Part shown: positions 1 through 8,400 of the stretch, piece after piece
How positions within the stretch are numbered: the first letter of the stretch is position 1
Layout of the letters: each line of letters starts with the position of its first letter
NCBI GenBank assembly: GCA_937925655.1
Contig: CALAMC010000039.1
Coordinates: 1 to 28,294, forward strand
Length of the DNA: 28,294 bases
Source of the DNA: an uncultured candidate division Zixibacteria bacterium
GTDB lineage: Bacteria; Zixibacteria; MSB-5A5; GN15; PGXB01
Direction of reading: 5' to 3'
Made by a program: the position numbers and the translations under genes
The notes under the pieces: generated by a model
What the model saw: only the letters and a program-made list of their open reading frames with translations
Told to the model about the DNA's origin: nothing
The model's database searches: none

Positions 1-5
1 ATAAG

Positions 6-31
6 CCGGTAACACACCCTTTCAGGGTGTG
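6..31 (+). repeat. left REP-like hairpin end of the RAYT element
   Basis: CCGGTAAC (6-13) leads into a perfect 8-bp stem, CACACCCT (13-20) with AGGGTGTG (24-31), closed by the loop TTC. It is the inverted partner of 632-656 and is the likely substrate of the adjacent Y1 transposase. Confidence 0.8.
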
Positions 32-76
32 AGAGATGGTCTGGGGCAATGCGATATATGTCGAAGGCGATAATGA

Positions 77-640
77 TTGGAATTATCTATGTCCCGACTC
101 TTCCATTATGATTTTGACGGGCGGGCTCGATTTGTCACTTTTAATACGCACCGTCGGCTTCCGCTTTTGACCAATCATATAACAAGGTCGGCGGTTATTG
201 AAGCCATAAAGACTTGCCGGAGCAGAAATCCATTTCGATTGGCAGCTTATGTCATCATGCCGGAGCATGTTCATCTGGTTTTGACACCGGATATCGAAAC
301 CGTTGTTTCTAAGGTTGTCGCCGAGATTAAAGCATGTTCGGCGCGGACAATTCTGGACGAGTATCGCAGGACGGATAATCCGTTGCTTTTGAAGTTGACC
401 GTTACAAGAAACCGCATGATGCGTCATGTTTTTTGGCAGAGACGTTGCTATGACCATAACTGTCGGAGCGATGAGTCCTTTTGGGGAAAGGTCGAATATT
501 GTCATAATAATCCGGTGAAACGGGGGCTGGTAAAATCGGCGGGGCAGTGGAAATGGAGCAGTTATAATTACTATTTTGGTGCAAGAGATTACTTGCTTGA
601 GATGGATTATGAACGCATCATACAAACCACAACACCCTAA
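77..640 (+). CDS. REP-associated tyrosine transposase (Y1_Tnp / IS200-like)
   Basis: This is a single-strand DNA transposase of the HUH/Y1 superfamily that cuts and rejoins hairpin ends through a tyrosine. The HUH motif is visible as MPEHVHLVL around residues 61-69, and the C-terminal half carries the RAYT signature VEYCHNNPVKRGLV, containing the likely nucleophilic Tyr, followed by W-x-WSSY. At about 187 residues the length is normal for the family, so the gene looks intact. The start is ambiguous: TTG at 77 has an AAGG at 64-67 with 9-nt spacing, while ATG at 89 has no good ribosome-binding site. The stop codon (638-640) lies inside the right-end hairpin, so gene and element end are tightly packed. 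No accessory orfB-type gene is present. Confidence 0.9.
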   Translation: MELSMSRLFHYDFDGRARFVTFNTHRRLPLLTNHITRSAVIEAIKTCRSRNPFRLAAYVIMPEHVHLVLTPDIETVVSKVVAEIKACSARTILDEYRRTDNPLLLKLTVTRNRMMRHVFWQRRCYDHNCRSDESFWGKVEYCHNNPVKRGLVKSAGQWKWSSYNYYFGARDYLLEMDYERIIQTTTP

Positions 641-656
641 AAGGGTGTGTTACCGG
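632..656 (-). repeat. right REP-like hairpin end of the RAYT element
   Basis: A 7-bp stem, ACACCCT (632-638) with AGGGTGT (642-648) and an AAA loop, is followed by GTTACCGG (649-656). Read on the opposite strand it repeats the left end with one mismatch, located in the loop. Confidence 0.8.
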
Positions 657-1140
657 GTTGACTATGGATGTGGTGATCCTGATGATGACGATTATATGTG
701 TAAATTCGGCGGGACGTCGTCGGCCCAACCGATGGCGGCGGGTGTGGCGGCCCTAGTTTTGGCGGCCAGACCGGACCTAACTCGAGAGCAACTATATGAT
801 GTTATCAGAAATTCAGCGGATAATAAACTTTATGATACAATCACCAGTCCACCGGATCCTAAATATGGTTATGGTATGGTTCACCCAATGCGCGCTTTTA
901 TCCGTTCGCCGGGGTGATGCGAATAATGACCATAGTATTGATATGCTGGATATTCTATACTTGATAGATTTCGTTTACAACAGTGGTCCGGAACCGACAC
1001 CGCATCCGCTGATGGGCGATGCCAACGGAAGCGGTTCGGTTAATTTGATGGATATGCTGTATTTGATAAGTTACCTCTATGACAATCCACCCGGGCCGCC
1101 GCCACCGATATCATTCAATTACGGGGAGTATGAGTTTTAA
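657..1140 (+). pseudogene. 3' fragment of a subtilisin-like (S8) protease gene with frameshifted dockerin-like tail
   Basis: From 657 the frame encodes the end of a subtilase catalytic domain. The active-site block GGTSSAQPMAAGVAALVL has its catalytic Ser codon at 717-719, followed by the usual helix region (RPDLTREQLYDVIRNSA) and a YGYGMV ending. This frame stops at 915-917. The next frame continues with two dockerin-like repeats (GDANNDHSIDMLDILYLI and GDANGSGSVNLMDMLYLI) and ends at 1140. Removing one base from the G run at 911-914 would join them as R-S-P-G-D-A-N, the same junction seen in the other dockerin genes here. The 5' part of the gene (Asp and His of the triad, signal peptide) is not in the window and is probably cut off by the RAYT element. 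It is either a genuine pseudogene or a gene carrying an assembly indel. The family hydrolyses peptide bonds outside the cell. Confidence 0.8.
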
Positions 1141-1231
1141 ATCCAGTCTTATGATAGTATCCGCTTTTTGGCCGGCTGATGTTTCTCATATGTGCGGCGA
1201 AAAAGAAGGGTTTTTATCCCCGCAAAATAAA

Positions 1232-1261
1232 CGGGCGCCCGATAAAACCGTCGGGCGCCCG
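1232..1261 (-). terminator. Rho-independent terminator, convergent region
   Basis: A perfect 11-bp stem (1232-1242 with 1251-1261) encloses the 8-nt loop TAAAACCG. On the minus strand it is followed by TTTATTTTG, a good U tract, and lies 36 bases after the stop of the 1298-1966 gene. The plus-strand tail is poor, so it mainly serves the minus gene, although it could also stop read-through from the protease fragment. Confidence 0.75.
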
Positions 1262-1297
1262 CCAAATCGATTCCTTTAAGACAACTACCGAACCGGC

Positions 1298-1966
1298 TTA
1301 TTCTTCCTCCGGCACCTGCCCCCACTGGAGGCTTTCCATCATGGTCATCGCTTCCTTCATTATTTCCGGAAAGAAGACGCCTTCGCTGGTTATGGTAAAC
1401 GAAAGCATGTAATCGCCGTTTTTGACCACCACGAAACCGGCCGTGAACGACCGCTTGGAGGTTTCGAATGTCCCCTGCTTGACGGTGAAATTGGCGGTTC
1501 CTTCCCACTGCGCGGCTTCCATGTCACCAATCTTGACCGTCGCGCGCCGTGACGTTTTAAGACCGTCGAATATGACATTTTCTTCCAGCGCCCGGATATC
1601 GCGCATGATGGCTTTCTTTTCCTTGGATGAATACGAATTGCTGGCCAGAGAATCGATAAACTCCAGCGCCCCGAACGGCACTTCGCAAATATAAACGTCG
1701 ATAGTCGGCACCCGTGCCAGTTTGGGGTACGGCATCAATTCGGGCGGAATCTTGTGGTTTTTCTGGGTCAAGACGACCCGGAATTCGCTGTCTTTTTTCA
1801 TGAGCTCGGCTTTCCAGTTATCGAGCACATTGAATTTATACCCGTATTCGGTATCGCTGAAAACACCTTTATTGAGTTCTCCCGATTTTTCCTTTTTCTT
1901 CCTGGCTTCCGCCACCGGGGCACATATCAGTAAAGCCAGCCCGATAATTAACAACCGTTTCAACAT
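1298..1966 (-). CDS. secreted PsbP/Mog1-like (DUF1795-type) protein, function unknown
   Basis: The protein has 222 residues and an N-terminal signal peptide (MLKRLLIIGLALLICAPVAEA) followed by a basic RKKKEK stretch. The opening FSDTEYGYKFNVLDNWK, the central alternating strands and the closing YMLSFTITSEG...MKEAMTMMESLQW resemble the PsbP/Mog1/DUF1795 fold, in which an f-x-d-x-ygys-x-x-P-x-x-W opening is typical. That assignment is by pattern only. The start was set at ATG 1966 rather than the upstream in-frame ATG at 1984, because a GGAGG sits inside the longer version and is 8 nt from 1966. The gene is monocistronic, with its own promoter (2023-2051) and terminator (1232-1261). No catalytic motif is visible, and it is most likely a periplasmic or exported binding or accessory protein. 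Confidence 0.8.
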   Translation of the reverse strand: MLKRLLIIGLALLICAPVAEARKKKEKSGELNKGVFSDTEYGYKFNVLDNWKAELMKKDSEFRVVLTQKNHKIPPELMPYPKLARVPTIDVYICEVPFGALEFIDSLASNSYSSKEKKAIMRDIRALEENVIFDGLKTSRRATVKIGDMEAAQWEGTANFTVKQGTFETSKRSFTAGFVVVKNGDYMLSFTITSEGVFFPEIMKEAMTMMESLQWGQVPEEE

Positions 1967-2022
1967 CGCATAAACCTCCTGCACGGTTCAGCTTGAATCT
2001 GTCTTTTTGCCACTTCTTATAC

Positions 2023-2051
2023 ATAATAATGTCAAAAAAGTTGTTTGTCCA
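2023..2051 (-). promoter_or_regulatory. sigma70-type promoter of the 1298-1966 gene
   Basis: On the minus strand, -35 TGGACA (2051-2046) and -10 TATTAT (2028-2023) are separated by 17 bp, each one mismatch from consensus. The predicted start near 2016 leaves a leader of about 50 nt containing the GGAGG. Confidence 0.55.
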
Positions 2052-2122
2052 TAAATAGAGTTGGTCTCCTACAATTCCCCTTTTGGCTTGCCATATAACC
2101 CGGAAAATCCCATATTAGTGCG

Positions 2123-2599
2123 ATGAACCTTTATGACCACAACTATTTCATGGAATATGCCTTGCGCGAGGCGCAACTGGCGTTCGAAAAATCCGAAGTG
2201 CCGATCGGGGCGGTTGTCGCCCACGAGAATAAAATCATCGGCCGCGGGCACAACCGGACCGAATCTCTCAAGGACGCCACCGCCCACGCCGAGATGATCG
2301 CCATCACCTCGGCCGCCGAATACATGAGCGACTGGCGGCTGGATGACTGCGTTTTATACAGCACAATTGAGCCGTGCGCCATGTGTGCCGGGGCGGCAGT
2401 GCTCTCGCGAATAAAAACCATCGTTTTTGGTGCACCCGACCCGCGTTTCGGCGCCTGCGGTTCGCTTTTCAACATTCCTGTCGATAAAAGATTGAACCAC
2501 CGGATCGAGGTAGTTTCCGGTATCATGGAAAAAGAGGCGGTCGAGCTGATGCAGTTGTTTTTCCGGGAAGTCCGCAAAAACAAGGAGCGGGTAAATTGA
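2123..2599 (+). CDS. tadA: tRNA-specific adenosine deaminase TadA
   Basis: TadA deaminates adenosine 34 to inosine in the anticodon of tRNA-Arg(ACG), allowing one tRNA to read three codons; it acts as a cytoplasmic dimer. The zinc/catalytic signature is complete: H55-A-E57 supplies the first zinc ligand and the proton-shuttling glutamate, and P84-C-A-M-C88 supplies the two cysteine ligands. The motif spacing, the FGAPDPRFGACGSLFNI loop and the length of 158 residues are typical of bacterial TadA. ATG 2123 is the first sensible start, and no strong ribosome-binding site was seen. The stop overlaps the TTG start of the following membrane-protein gene, so the two are translationally coupled. It is oriented divergently from the 1298-1966 gene. 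Confidence 0.97.
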   Translation: MNLYDHNYFMEYALREAQLAFEKSEVPIGAVVAHENKIIGRGHNRTESLKDATAHAEMIAITSAAEYMSDWRLDDCVLYSTIEPCAMCAGAAVLSRIKTIVFGAPDPRFGACGSLFNIPVDKRLNHRIEVVSGIMEKEAVELMQLFFREVRKNKERVN

Positions 2600-3117
2600 A
2601 CAAGTTCAATGTCGATATCAACGCCGTGATAATCAAGCCGCTGTATATGGGCATGTTGATCAACATTTTCTTCCCGATGACGCTTCTGATCATCGCCTAT
2701 TTCATGAGTCAGTCATCGGGGCAGGATGTCATGGAAATGAGCTCGAAATGGGACGTTCTGGCCTGGGTGCTTCTGGCGGTGGCGGTGGCCGACGGCGTCA
2801 TTGCCATAATCATGAAGCATAAACAGTTCATGATGCCGCTGATACGCTCGGAAGCGACGTTCGAGGAAGACCTCAAGACGGCGGCGTTCCGGATTTCGAT
2901 CACCTGTTATGCCATGACCACAGCCATTGCGGTTTATGGATTCGTGCTGTTTTTGATAAGCGGGGATTTTCGGACGATGTTTTTGTTTATTCTTATGTCG
3001 TTCATCGCTTTTCAGATTGTCAAACCGCGCCGGGGCTTTATCGAAAAGGTGATCGAGGCGCAGGAGAGGCATCTGTCCGAGGGACGGCGGCTGGGAGGTT
3101 CGGTCGGCACCGATTAA
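2596..3117 (+). CDS. small four-helix membrane protein, unknown function
   Basis: A 173-residue protein with four hydrophobic segments at about residues 17-37, 53-73, 97-121 and 126-142 and a basic, charged C-terminal tail (KPRRGFIEKVIEAQERHLSEGRR) that is probably cytoplasmic. The start is TTG at 2596, supported by AAGGAG at 2582-2587 with 8-nt spacing, and it overlaps the tadA stop (ATTGA), so the genes form an operon. I do not recognise a family and no catalytic motif is visible. The coupling with tadA may be simple packing rather than shared function. Confidence 0.75.
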   Translation: MNKFNVDINAVIIKPLYMGMLINIFFPMTLLIIAYFMSQSSGQDVMEMSSKWDVLAWVLLAVAVADGVIAIIMKHKQFMMPLIRSEATFEEDLKTAAFRISITCYAMTTAIAVYGFVLFLISGDFRTMFLFILMSFIAFQIVKPRRGFIEKVIEAQERHLSEGRRLGGSVGTD

Positions 3118-3130
3118 TGCCCGGCATGAC

Positions 3131-3153
3131 AAAAGCATTTTAATACCGCTTTT
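3131..3153 (+). terminator. weak terminator-like inverted repeat after the tadA operon
   Basis: AAAAGC (3131-3136) and GCTTTT (3148-3153) can pair across an AT-rich 11-nt loop. The stem is short and weak, so it is offered only as the best candidate end for the preceding operon. Confidence 0.25.
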
Positions 3154-3202
3154 AATCCGAGAAAGGAAGGCGGGCCGGGTCGAACGGGCACAAAATTAAC
3201 GC

Positions 3203-3230
3203 TTTACATCTTTGCGGATTTTGATAAATT
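3203..3230 (+). promoter_or_regulatory. promoter of tRNA-Ser
   Basis: TTTACA (3203-3208) and TAAATT (3225-3230, within GATAAATTAT) are separated by 16 bp. The predicted start is about 10 bases before the mature tRNA 5' end, a short leader typical of tRNA genes. Confidence 0.5.
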
Positions 3231-3247
3231 ATCGCATCTTGATTGAC

Positions 3248-3334
3248 GGAGAGGTGCCGGAGCGGTCGAACGGGGCGGTCTCGAAAACCGTTGAGCCTTT
3301 GCGGGCTCCCAGGGTTCGAATCCCTGCCTCTCCG
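3248..3334 (+). tRNA. tRNA-Ser(CGA)
   Basis: A full cloverleaf with the long class II variable arm can be folded. The acceptor stem is 3248-3254 with 3327-3333 plus discriminator G3334. The anticodon stem is 3275-3279 with 3287-3291 around the loop CTCGAAA, anticodon CGA at 3282-3284, reading UCG. The variable arm is GAGCC/GGGCTC, and the T arm is 3310-3314 with 3322-3326 around TTCGAAT. It strongly resembles bacterial tRNA-Ser(CGA). The 3' CCA is not encoded (the sequence continues CTTTATT), so CCA must be added after transcription. The following T-rich run (3336-3346) may act in termination. Confidence 0.97.
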
Positions 3335-3450
3335 CTTTATTTTTTCACTATGATATTATCCGGCAATACTGAACAGAAATCGATAAGTGCATAGCATAAT
3401 CTGTTTCTTGCCCGTATGCTCCGGAGTATAATTCACTATGCAGGCAGACA

Positions 3451-3488
3451 CCGGGCAAAAGCTGAAAACTGCGATGTCTATTGCCCGG
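3451..3488. repeat. inverted repeat, part of a set of mutually exclusive hairpins
   Basis: CCGGGCAA (3451-3458) pairs with TTGCCCGG (3481-3488). The same left arm can instead pair with TTGCCCG at 3408-3414. The set lies between the tRNA gene and the tamA promoter. It lacks a U tract and its function is unclear. Confidence 0.35.
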
Positions 3489-3499
3489 CCCGCTTTCAC

Positions 3500-3529
3500 T
3501 TGACACTTGCGCGATTCAATTAATATATT
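3500..3529 (+). promoter_or_regulatory. sigma70-type promoter of tamA-tamB
   Basis: A perfect -35 TTGACA (3500-3505) and a near-perfect -10 TATATT (3524-3529) are separated by 18 bp. Transcription would start near 3536, which rules out the most upstream in-frame start (3507) and favours ATG 3582 for tamA. Confidence 0.6.
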
Positions 3530-3581
3530 GTCTGACATGTACTTGCTCGATTACGAACGCATCCTGGAAAGACCAATCGCA

Positions 3582-5435
3582 ATGGCAAATCGGTTCCCGG
3601 TCGCGAGGCCACTGCGCCGTATTCTCATTATTTTCTGCCTGTGTATGGCGTTCATGTTTGCGGAGACGCTCCGAGCGCAGGATGGATTCGCCGTCCAGAG
3701 CATCAAGTTCGAAGGCAATGAATCAATCTCATACGGAACGCTCAAGCAGTTGATGGAAACAAAATCAATCGGCGCCTTTTCGAGACTGATCGGTAAAAAG
3801 GGCCCGGAATACAGCGAGGCCGTCATGGTGCGGGACATTGATCGTATCCGAGCGTTCTATCAGCGCGAAGGCTTTCTTGATGTCATCGTCGCCCCGGCAC
3901 AGGCAGAATCCGACCAGCGCCGGCGAACGGTCAGGCTGATGGTTCAAATTACCGAAGGCGAACCGATCCGGGTGCGAAAAATCACCCATTTGCTGACATC
4001 TCCGGGCAGTATCCCCGATTCCGTTTTATCCGCGCTTCTTAAAAGAACCGGGCGGGAACTGTCGCTGCGCCCGGAAGCGCGTTTCCGCGATTCCGCGGTT
4101 TTTTTCGACCAAATGATATTAGCCAGGGAATTCGGCAATATCGGCTATCCCTATATCAAAATTACGCCCGAACTGACGGTTTCCCGGCCTGACCACGCCG
4201 TCGATATCGAATGGCGGATTGAAAGCGGACCCAAATGCTATTTCGGCGATATCCGCGTGGGTGGTGCGACCAATGTTCCCGCTTCCGTAATTACCCGACA
4301 GGTCGCTTTCCAGCCGGGAGACTTGTATCGACTGCGTTTGATCGAGCAAACGCAACGGCAGGTGTACGGCCTGGGGATATTCCAAATCGCGACGACCACG
4401 CCGGCTTTTTCCAGGGATAGCGGGGAAGTTATACCGGTCGACGTATTTGTCAAGGATGCCAAACGGTTGACCACCAAACTCGGTCTCGGTTATGGCACCG
4501 AAGACCGTTTTCGTGTCTTTTCGGATACGCGACTGCTCGGATTTCTGGGCGGAGCCCGCCGCCTGCAATTATTTATAAAGCATTCTCACCTTGATCCCTA
4601 CTATATCATCGCTACCCTGACCCAGCCGGCGTTTCCGACCCCGGGCACGACTCTAATGGCCAGTCCTTATGTCTGGCGTCAGAATGAACCGGGCTATACG
4701 GTCAATCGCTTCGGCGGCACCATTGGAGCTGTCCATCAATTCAGCACGAAGTTGAGCGGTTCTGTCAGTTATTCGGTGGAACGAGTTAAGGTGGCACAAT
4801 CAATCTTGGCGGAGACATCCGACAGTACCGAGTTCGCCGACCTGTACAACAAATCGCAACTTATCCTGGCCAGCTTTTTCGACAACTCCGGCCCCTTGTT
4901 CAATCCCCGGCGGGGTTTTTATAATTCCAATACGGTTGCTTTCAGCGGATTCGGTTTCGGCGGCAAAACCCGCTATCTGAAATTTCAGGTTGACCTGCGC
5001 CGGTATCAATCGCTGGCGATGCTTGTATTGGCGACGCGTGTCAAACTGGGCGGCATCAGAACCTATACCGATAAAAGTTTCGTGCCGGTCGAGGAACGGT
5101 TTTATTCCGGTGGAAGTTCCTCGGTGCGGGGCTGGGCGCGTTCGGAACTGGGACCGCATGAAGCCGGGTTGCCGATCGGCGGTCAATCGCTATTGGAAGC
5201 GAGCGCCGAATTACGTTTTCCGATTTGGGACATTCTGTCGGGAGTCGTCTTTACAGACGCGGGAAACGTCTGGACGAAATCGTTTTCATATCATATGGAT
5301 GACCTGCGCTATGCCGCCGGCGGTGGACTAAGATTCGCGACTCCGATCGGGCCGATTCGTCTCGACGTTGCCTGGCCGGTGGCCGACGATGACAAAAAAA
5401 TGCAATTCCACATCAGTATCGGACAGGCTTTTTAG
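3582..5435 (+). CDS. tamA: TamA-like outer-membrane Omp85 protein (POTRA plus 16-strand barrel)
   Basis: This Omp85-superfamily protein inserts beta-barrel or autotransporter-type proteins into the outer membrane; paired with TamB it forms the translocation and assembly module. A signal peptide (residues about 1-34, hydrophobic core ILIIFCLCMAFMFA) is followed by POTRA-like segments beginning VQSIKFEGNESISYGTLKQLM. The C-terminal surface-antigen barrel contains the conserved lid motif VRGW at about 515-518 and ends in a terminal Phe (ISIGQAF), the classic outer-membrane beta-signal. At 617 residues it is close to E. coli TamA (577). The start at ATG 3582 fits the signal peptide, the promoter at 3500-3529 and GGAAAG upstream; ATG 3537 is an alternative. 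tamB follows after 16 bases. A BamA paralogue cannot be excluded, but the tamB neighbour argues for TamA. Confidence 0.87.
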   Translation: MANRFPVARPLRRILIIFCLCMAFMFAETLRAQDGFAVQSIKFEGNESISYGTLKQLMETKSIGAFSRLIGKKGPEYSEAVMVRDIDRIRAFYQREGFLDVIVAPAQAESDQRRRTVRLMVQITEGEPIRVRKITHLLTSPGSIPDSVLSALLKRTGRELSLRPEARFRDSAVFFDQMILAREFGNIGYPYIKITPELTVSRPDHAVDIEWRIESGPKCYFGDIRVGGATNVPASVITRQVAFQPGDLYRLRLIEQTQRQVYGLGIFQIATTTPAFSRDSGEVIPVDVFVKDAKRLTTKLGLGYGTEDRFRVFSDTRLLGFLGGARRLQLFIKHSHLDPYYIIATLTQPAFPTPGTTLMASPYVWRQNEPGYTVNRFGGTIGAVHQFSTKLSGSVSYSVERVKVAQSILAETSDSTEFADLYNKSQLILASFFDNSGPLFNPRRGFYNSNTVAFSGFGFGGKTRYLKFQVDLRRYQSLAMLVLATRVKLGGIRTYTDKSFVPVEERFYSGGSSSVRGWARSELGPHEAGLPIGGQSLLEASAELRFPIWDILSGVVFTDAGNVWTKSFSYHMDDLRYAAGGGLRFATPIGPIRLDVAWPVADDDKKMQFHISIGQAF

Positions 5436-5451
5436 ATGAATAACAAAGGAC

Positions 5452-8400
5452 ATGCAGGATAAAATGAAACGGTGGCTGAAAAGAATCGCGGTGACAATCG
5501 GGATATTCATCCTGTTGATCGGCCTTATTCTGGGTCTGACCCAGACGTCTTTCTTCCGTAACTGGCTGAAAAATCAATTGGTCGAGCGAAGCAATGATTA
5601 TCTGAACGGTCAATTGAGCATCGCCGATATCGAAGGCAATCTTTTCACCCATATCCGGGCGAAAGATATTCTGGTCACCACCCGCGATGATACCGTGCTC
5701 TATATTCCCAGCCTGAAAATTGACCTGACGCCGTCCCGCCTGTTTCATCGGGAACTTAAAATCGATTCGGTGACGGTCGATTCGCCCTATGTCAAGCTGG
5801 TGCAGGCCGACGACAGCAGCTGGAATTTCGCGACTCTTATTTTGAGCGATACACTTGCACCACAGGAAACCGCCCCGGATACGGACACTTCGAATTTCCG
5901 CATTGTACTGGACAATTTTATCCTCCGCGAGGGTGCCGTCAGACTTGTGGCTCTCGATACCACCCTGCCGGAGACAATTGGAGAAATCGGCGTCCGGTTT
6001 GCCGGGCAGTATTCCGACACGGCCCAGCAGTTGAATTTTAAAGGATTAAGCTTCAATCTCCGGAAACCCATCTTCCGGCTGGAACAATTGTCTTTTGATG
6101 CTTCCCGGCGCGGCAATAAAATCGCACTGGGCAATCTTGTTATCAGAACGGACCAAAACCAGTTCGGAGGACAGGGGACATATATTGCCTCCGACAGCGC
6201 GCTATCATCCGGTCAGCTCGCCAGTGAACCGATAAATTTCGCGGAATTGCGGGCGTTCGTTCCGGAATTAAGCATAAGCGGTAATCCCCTGTTTGAAATC
6301 GAGGCCCAACTGAAGAGGGACTCTCTGGCGGCGAAGTTGAGCATTATCGAATCCCCGCAGCGGATCGATATCGGCCTGGACGTGGCCAACGTAAGCCAGG
6401 CTCTCAACGTAGCCACTCATGCCCAGGTACGATACTATCTGAATATCAATCTGACCGATTTCTCACTGACCCACTGGCTGGGCGACACGGCCATGGATGT
6501 TCGCACCAGCGGCACCGTCACCCTGGCCGGAACGGGATTCACGCCGGATGAGGCCGATATCGTCATAGGTTTGGATATGACAAATTCACATATACTCGAT
6601 ATGCCGATTGACCGCATTACCGGGACCGTACGGTACACGACCGGCGATCTCGATGGTCGATTCGAGACCAATGGCAATTTCGGCAAAATATATTCCGATT
6701 TCAAGATCGCCGATATTCTTGAGTTGCCCGCATTTGACGTCGGTCTGAAAACATCGCATCTGAATCTTGCTTTTCTGCTTGATATGGACAGTTTGGAATC
6801 GGACATCAATCTGGTTGCGAAGGTTCAGGGCAGCGGTTTTGACATATCGCAACTGGCCGCAACCGGACGAGTCGATGCCGCCTCTTCCCTTCTTTTCGGC
6901 ATACAGGCAGACACCCTTTTCGCAGAGGGGCATTTCACGGGTGATGCCTATCGGCTGAATACGTTGCATGTCGCCCTGGCTCCGGGCGAAGTGAGCCTTA
7001 CCGGTCAGGGGAAATTCGACGGCGAACAAAACCTTGCATATAATATCCTGCTGACGACCCTTATTCCTCTGAAACAGTTTTTGGCCGACGTTGATACTCT
7101 ATCCGGAACGGGGGTTATCTCCGGCGTTGTCTGTGGCACACTTGATTCACTTCAGATAAGCGGCGATATGGAGTTGCACCAGTTTCAGTATAATGAGGTC
7201 AAAGTCGAGTCGGCCTTAAGTCAGTACACGGCGTTTTTGCAGGGAGGCGACATAAGCGGTCATGCCGGCCTGTCGGCTTATATATTAGGAAGCGGCGATT
7301 TCATTATGGATTCGGCGGTGGCATCGGCGGAATTTTCCACGACGGAGGCGGACATAACCATCGACGGCTTTTATCGCCCCGGGATACAGGCCCATATGGC
7401 CGGCCTGCTCGCTTTCGACAGCAGCACTATAACTTCGACCGTCAAGGACATATCCTTGTTATTCAACCGACAACACTGGCGCGGCGGCGGTCCCGAGACG
7501 CGACTTGTTATAAGCGGCGATGACTATCATATCGAAAATTTTAATCTCCGCGCGACTCCCGATTCGTCCGGAGCGGTGCCGTCGATTTCCATAAACGGAC
7601 TGGTCTCGCTGACGGGATTCGAAAATATGACGTTTACGATTAGTCATCTCGACCTGGAACAAATGCTTGTGGCCTTTGACCTGCCGGATGAAATCGCCGG
7701 GCTACTGAATGCCGAATTACAGCTGGGCGGGACGGCCGCATCACCGACTGTGAGCGGCCGGCTGACTATCGACAACGGCCGCGTCAACCAGTTCCCATAC
7801 CGTACCCTGCGCGGCGAGATAGGCTATGAAGCCGAAAGGCTGGAATGGACGACGGCGTTGTTGCCCCAATACGGAGACAGCCTGGCGATTACCGGTTATG
7901 CCCCGATCAATTTATCTTTGACCAATGGCGGCGACGTCATCTATTATGACCGGCCATTCGAATTGAACGTCAGTACTTTCGGCCTGCCGCTTTCCATTAT
8001 TTTGGCTTCGGGTCAGGCGCTCGAGAATGTGAGCGGCTATATCACGGCCGATATTAACATCTCCAACACCATCGATACACCGGTGGTGAAGGGGCGAGTC
8101 GGCTTGCGGGACGGCTCGCTGTCGATGCCGGAGTACGGTATCGATTATACTAAAATTACCGCCGGTCTGTCCGTGCATGACGCCGTGTTGACGCTGGATA
8201 CACTGCAAGCCGTACGCGATCGGGGTATCCTTACCGGCAAAGGGTCGTTGCAGTTCGAAAATAATCTGATAAGCGGGGTAATTAAAACCAGCGAGCTGGA
8301 ATTTCTGGCCAATTCGTTCTACGCCTTAAAGCATAAGGATTTTCAGGTAAGTATATCCGGCAATGCCCGGTTGACCGGCAACAGCGATGAACCCCGGTTT

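Larger units (their letters stand above)
6..656 (+). mobile_element. RAYT (REP-associated tyrosine transposase) element bounded by REP-like hairpins
   Basis: A single transposase gene is bounded by inverted terminal repeats, 6-30 on the left and 632-656 on the right, that match at 24 of 25 positions. Each end carries an outer CCGGTAAC followed by a hairpin: stem 13-20 with 24-31 on the left, and 632-638 with 642-648 on the right, each with a 3-nt loop. Hairpin ends flanking a Y1 transposase are the hallmark of RAYT/REP and IS200/IS605-like elements, which move as single strands and make no target duplication. The right end abuts codons of a subtilisin-like protease, so the element probably inserted into that gene. 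Only 5 bases of left flank are present, so the interruption itself cannot be shown here. Confidence 0.8.

Noticed and set aside
3248..3334. tRNA-Ser as an integration site for a genomic island
   Set aside because: No integrase and no duplicated 3' end of the tRNA were seen nearby, and the following genes (tamA-tamB) are ordinary core genes.
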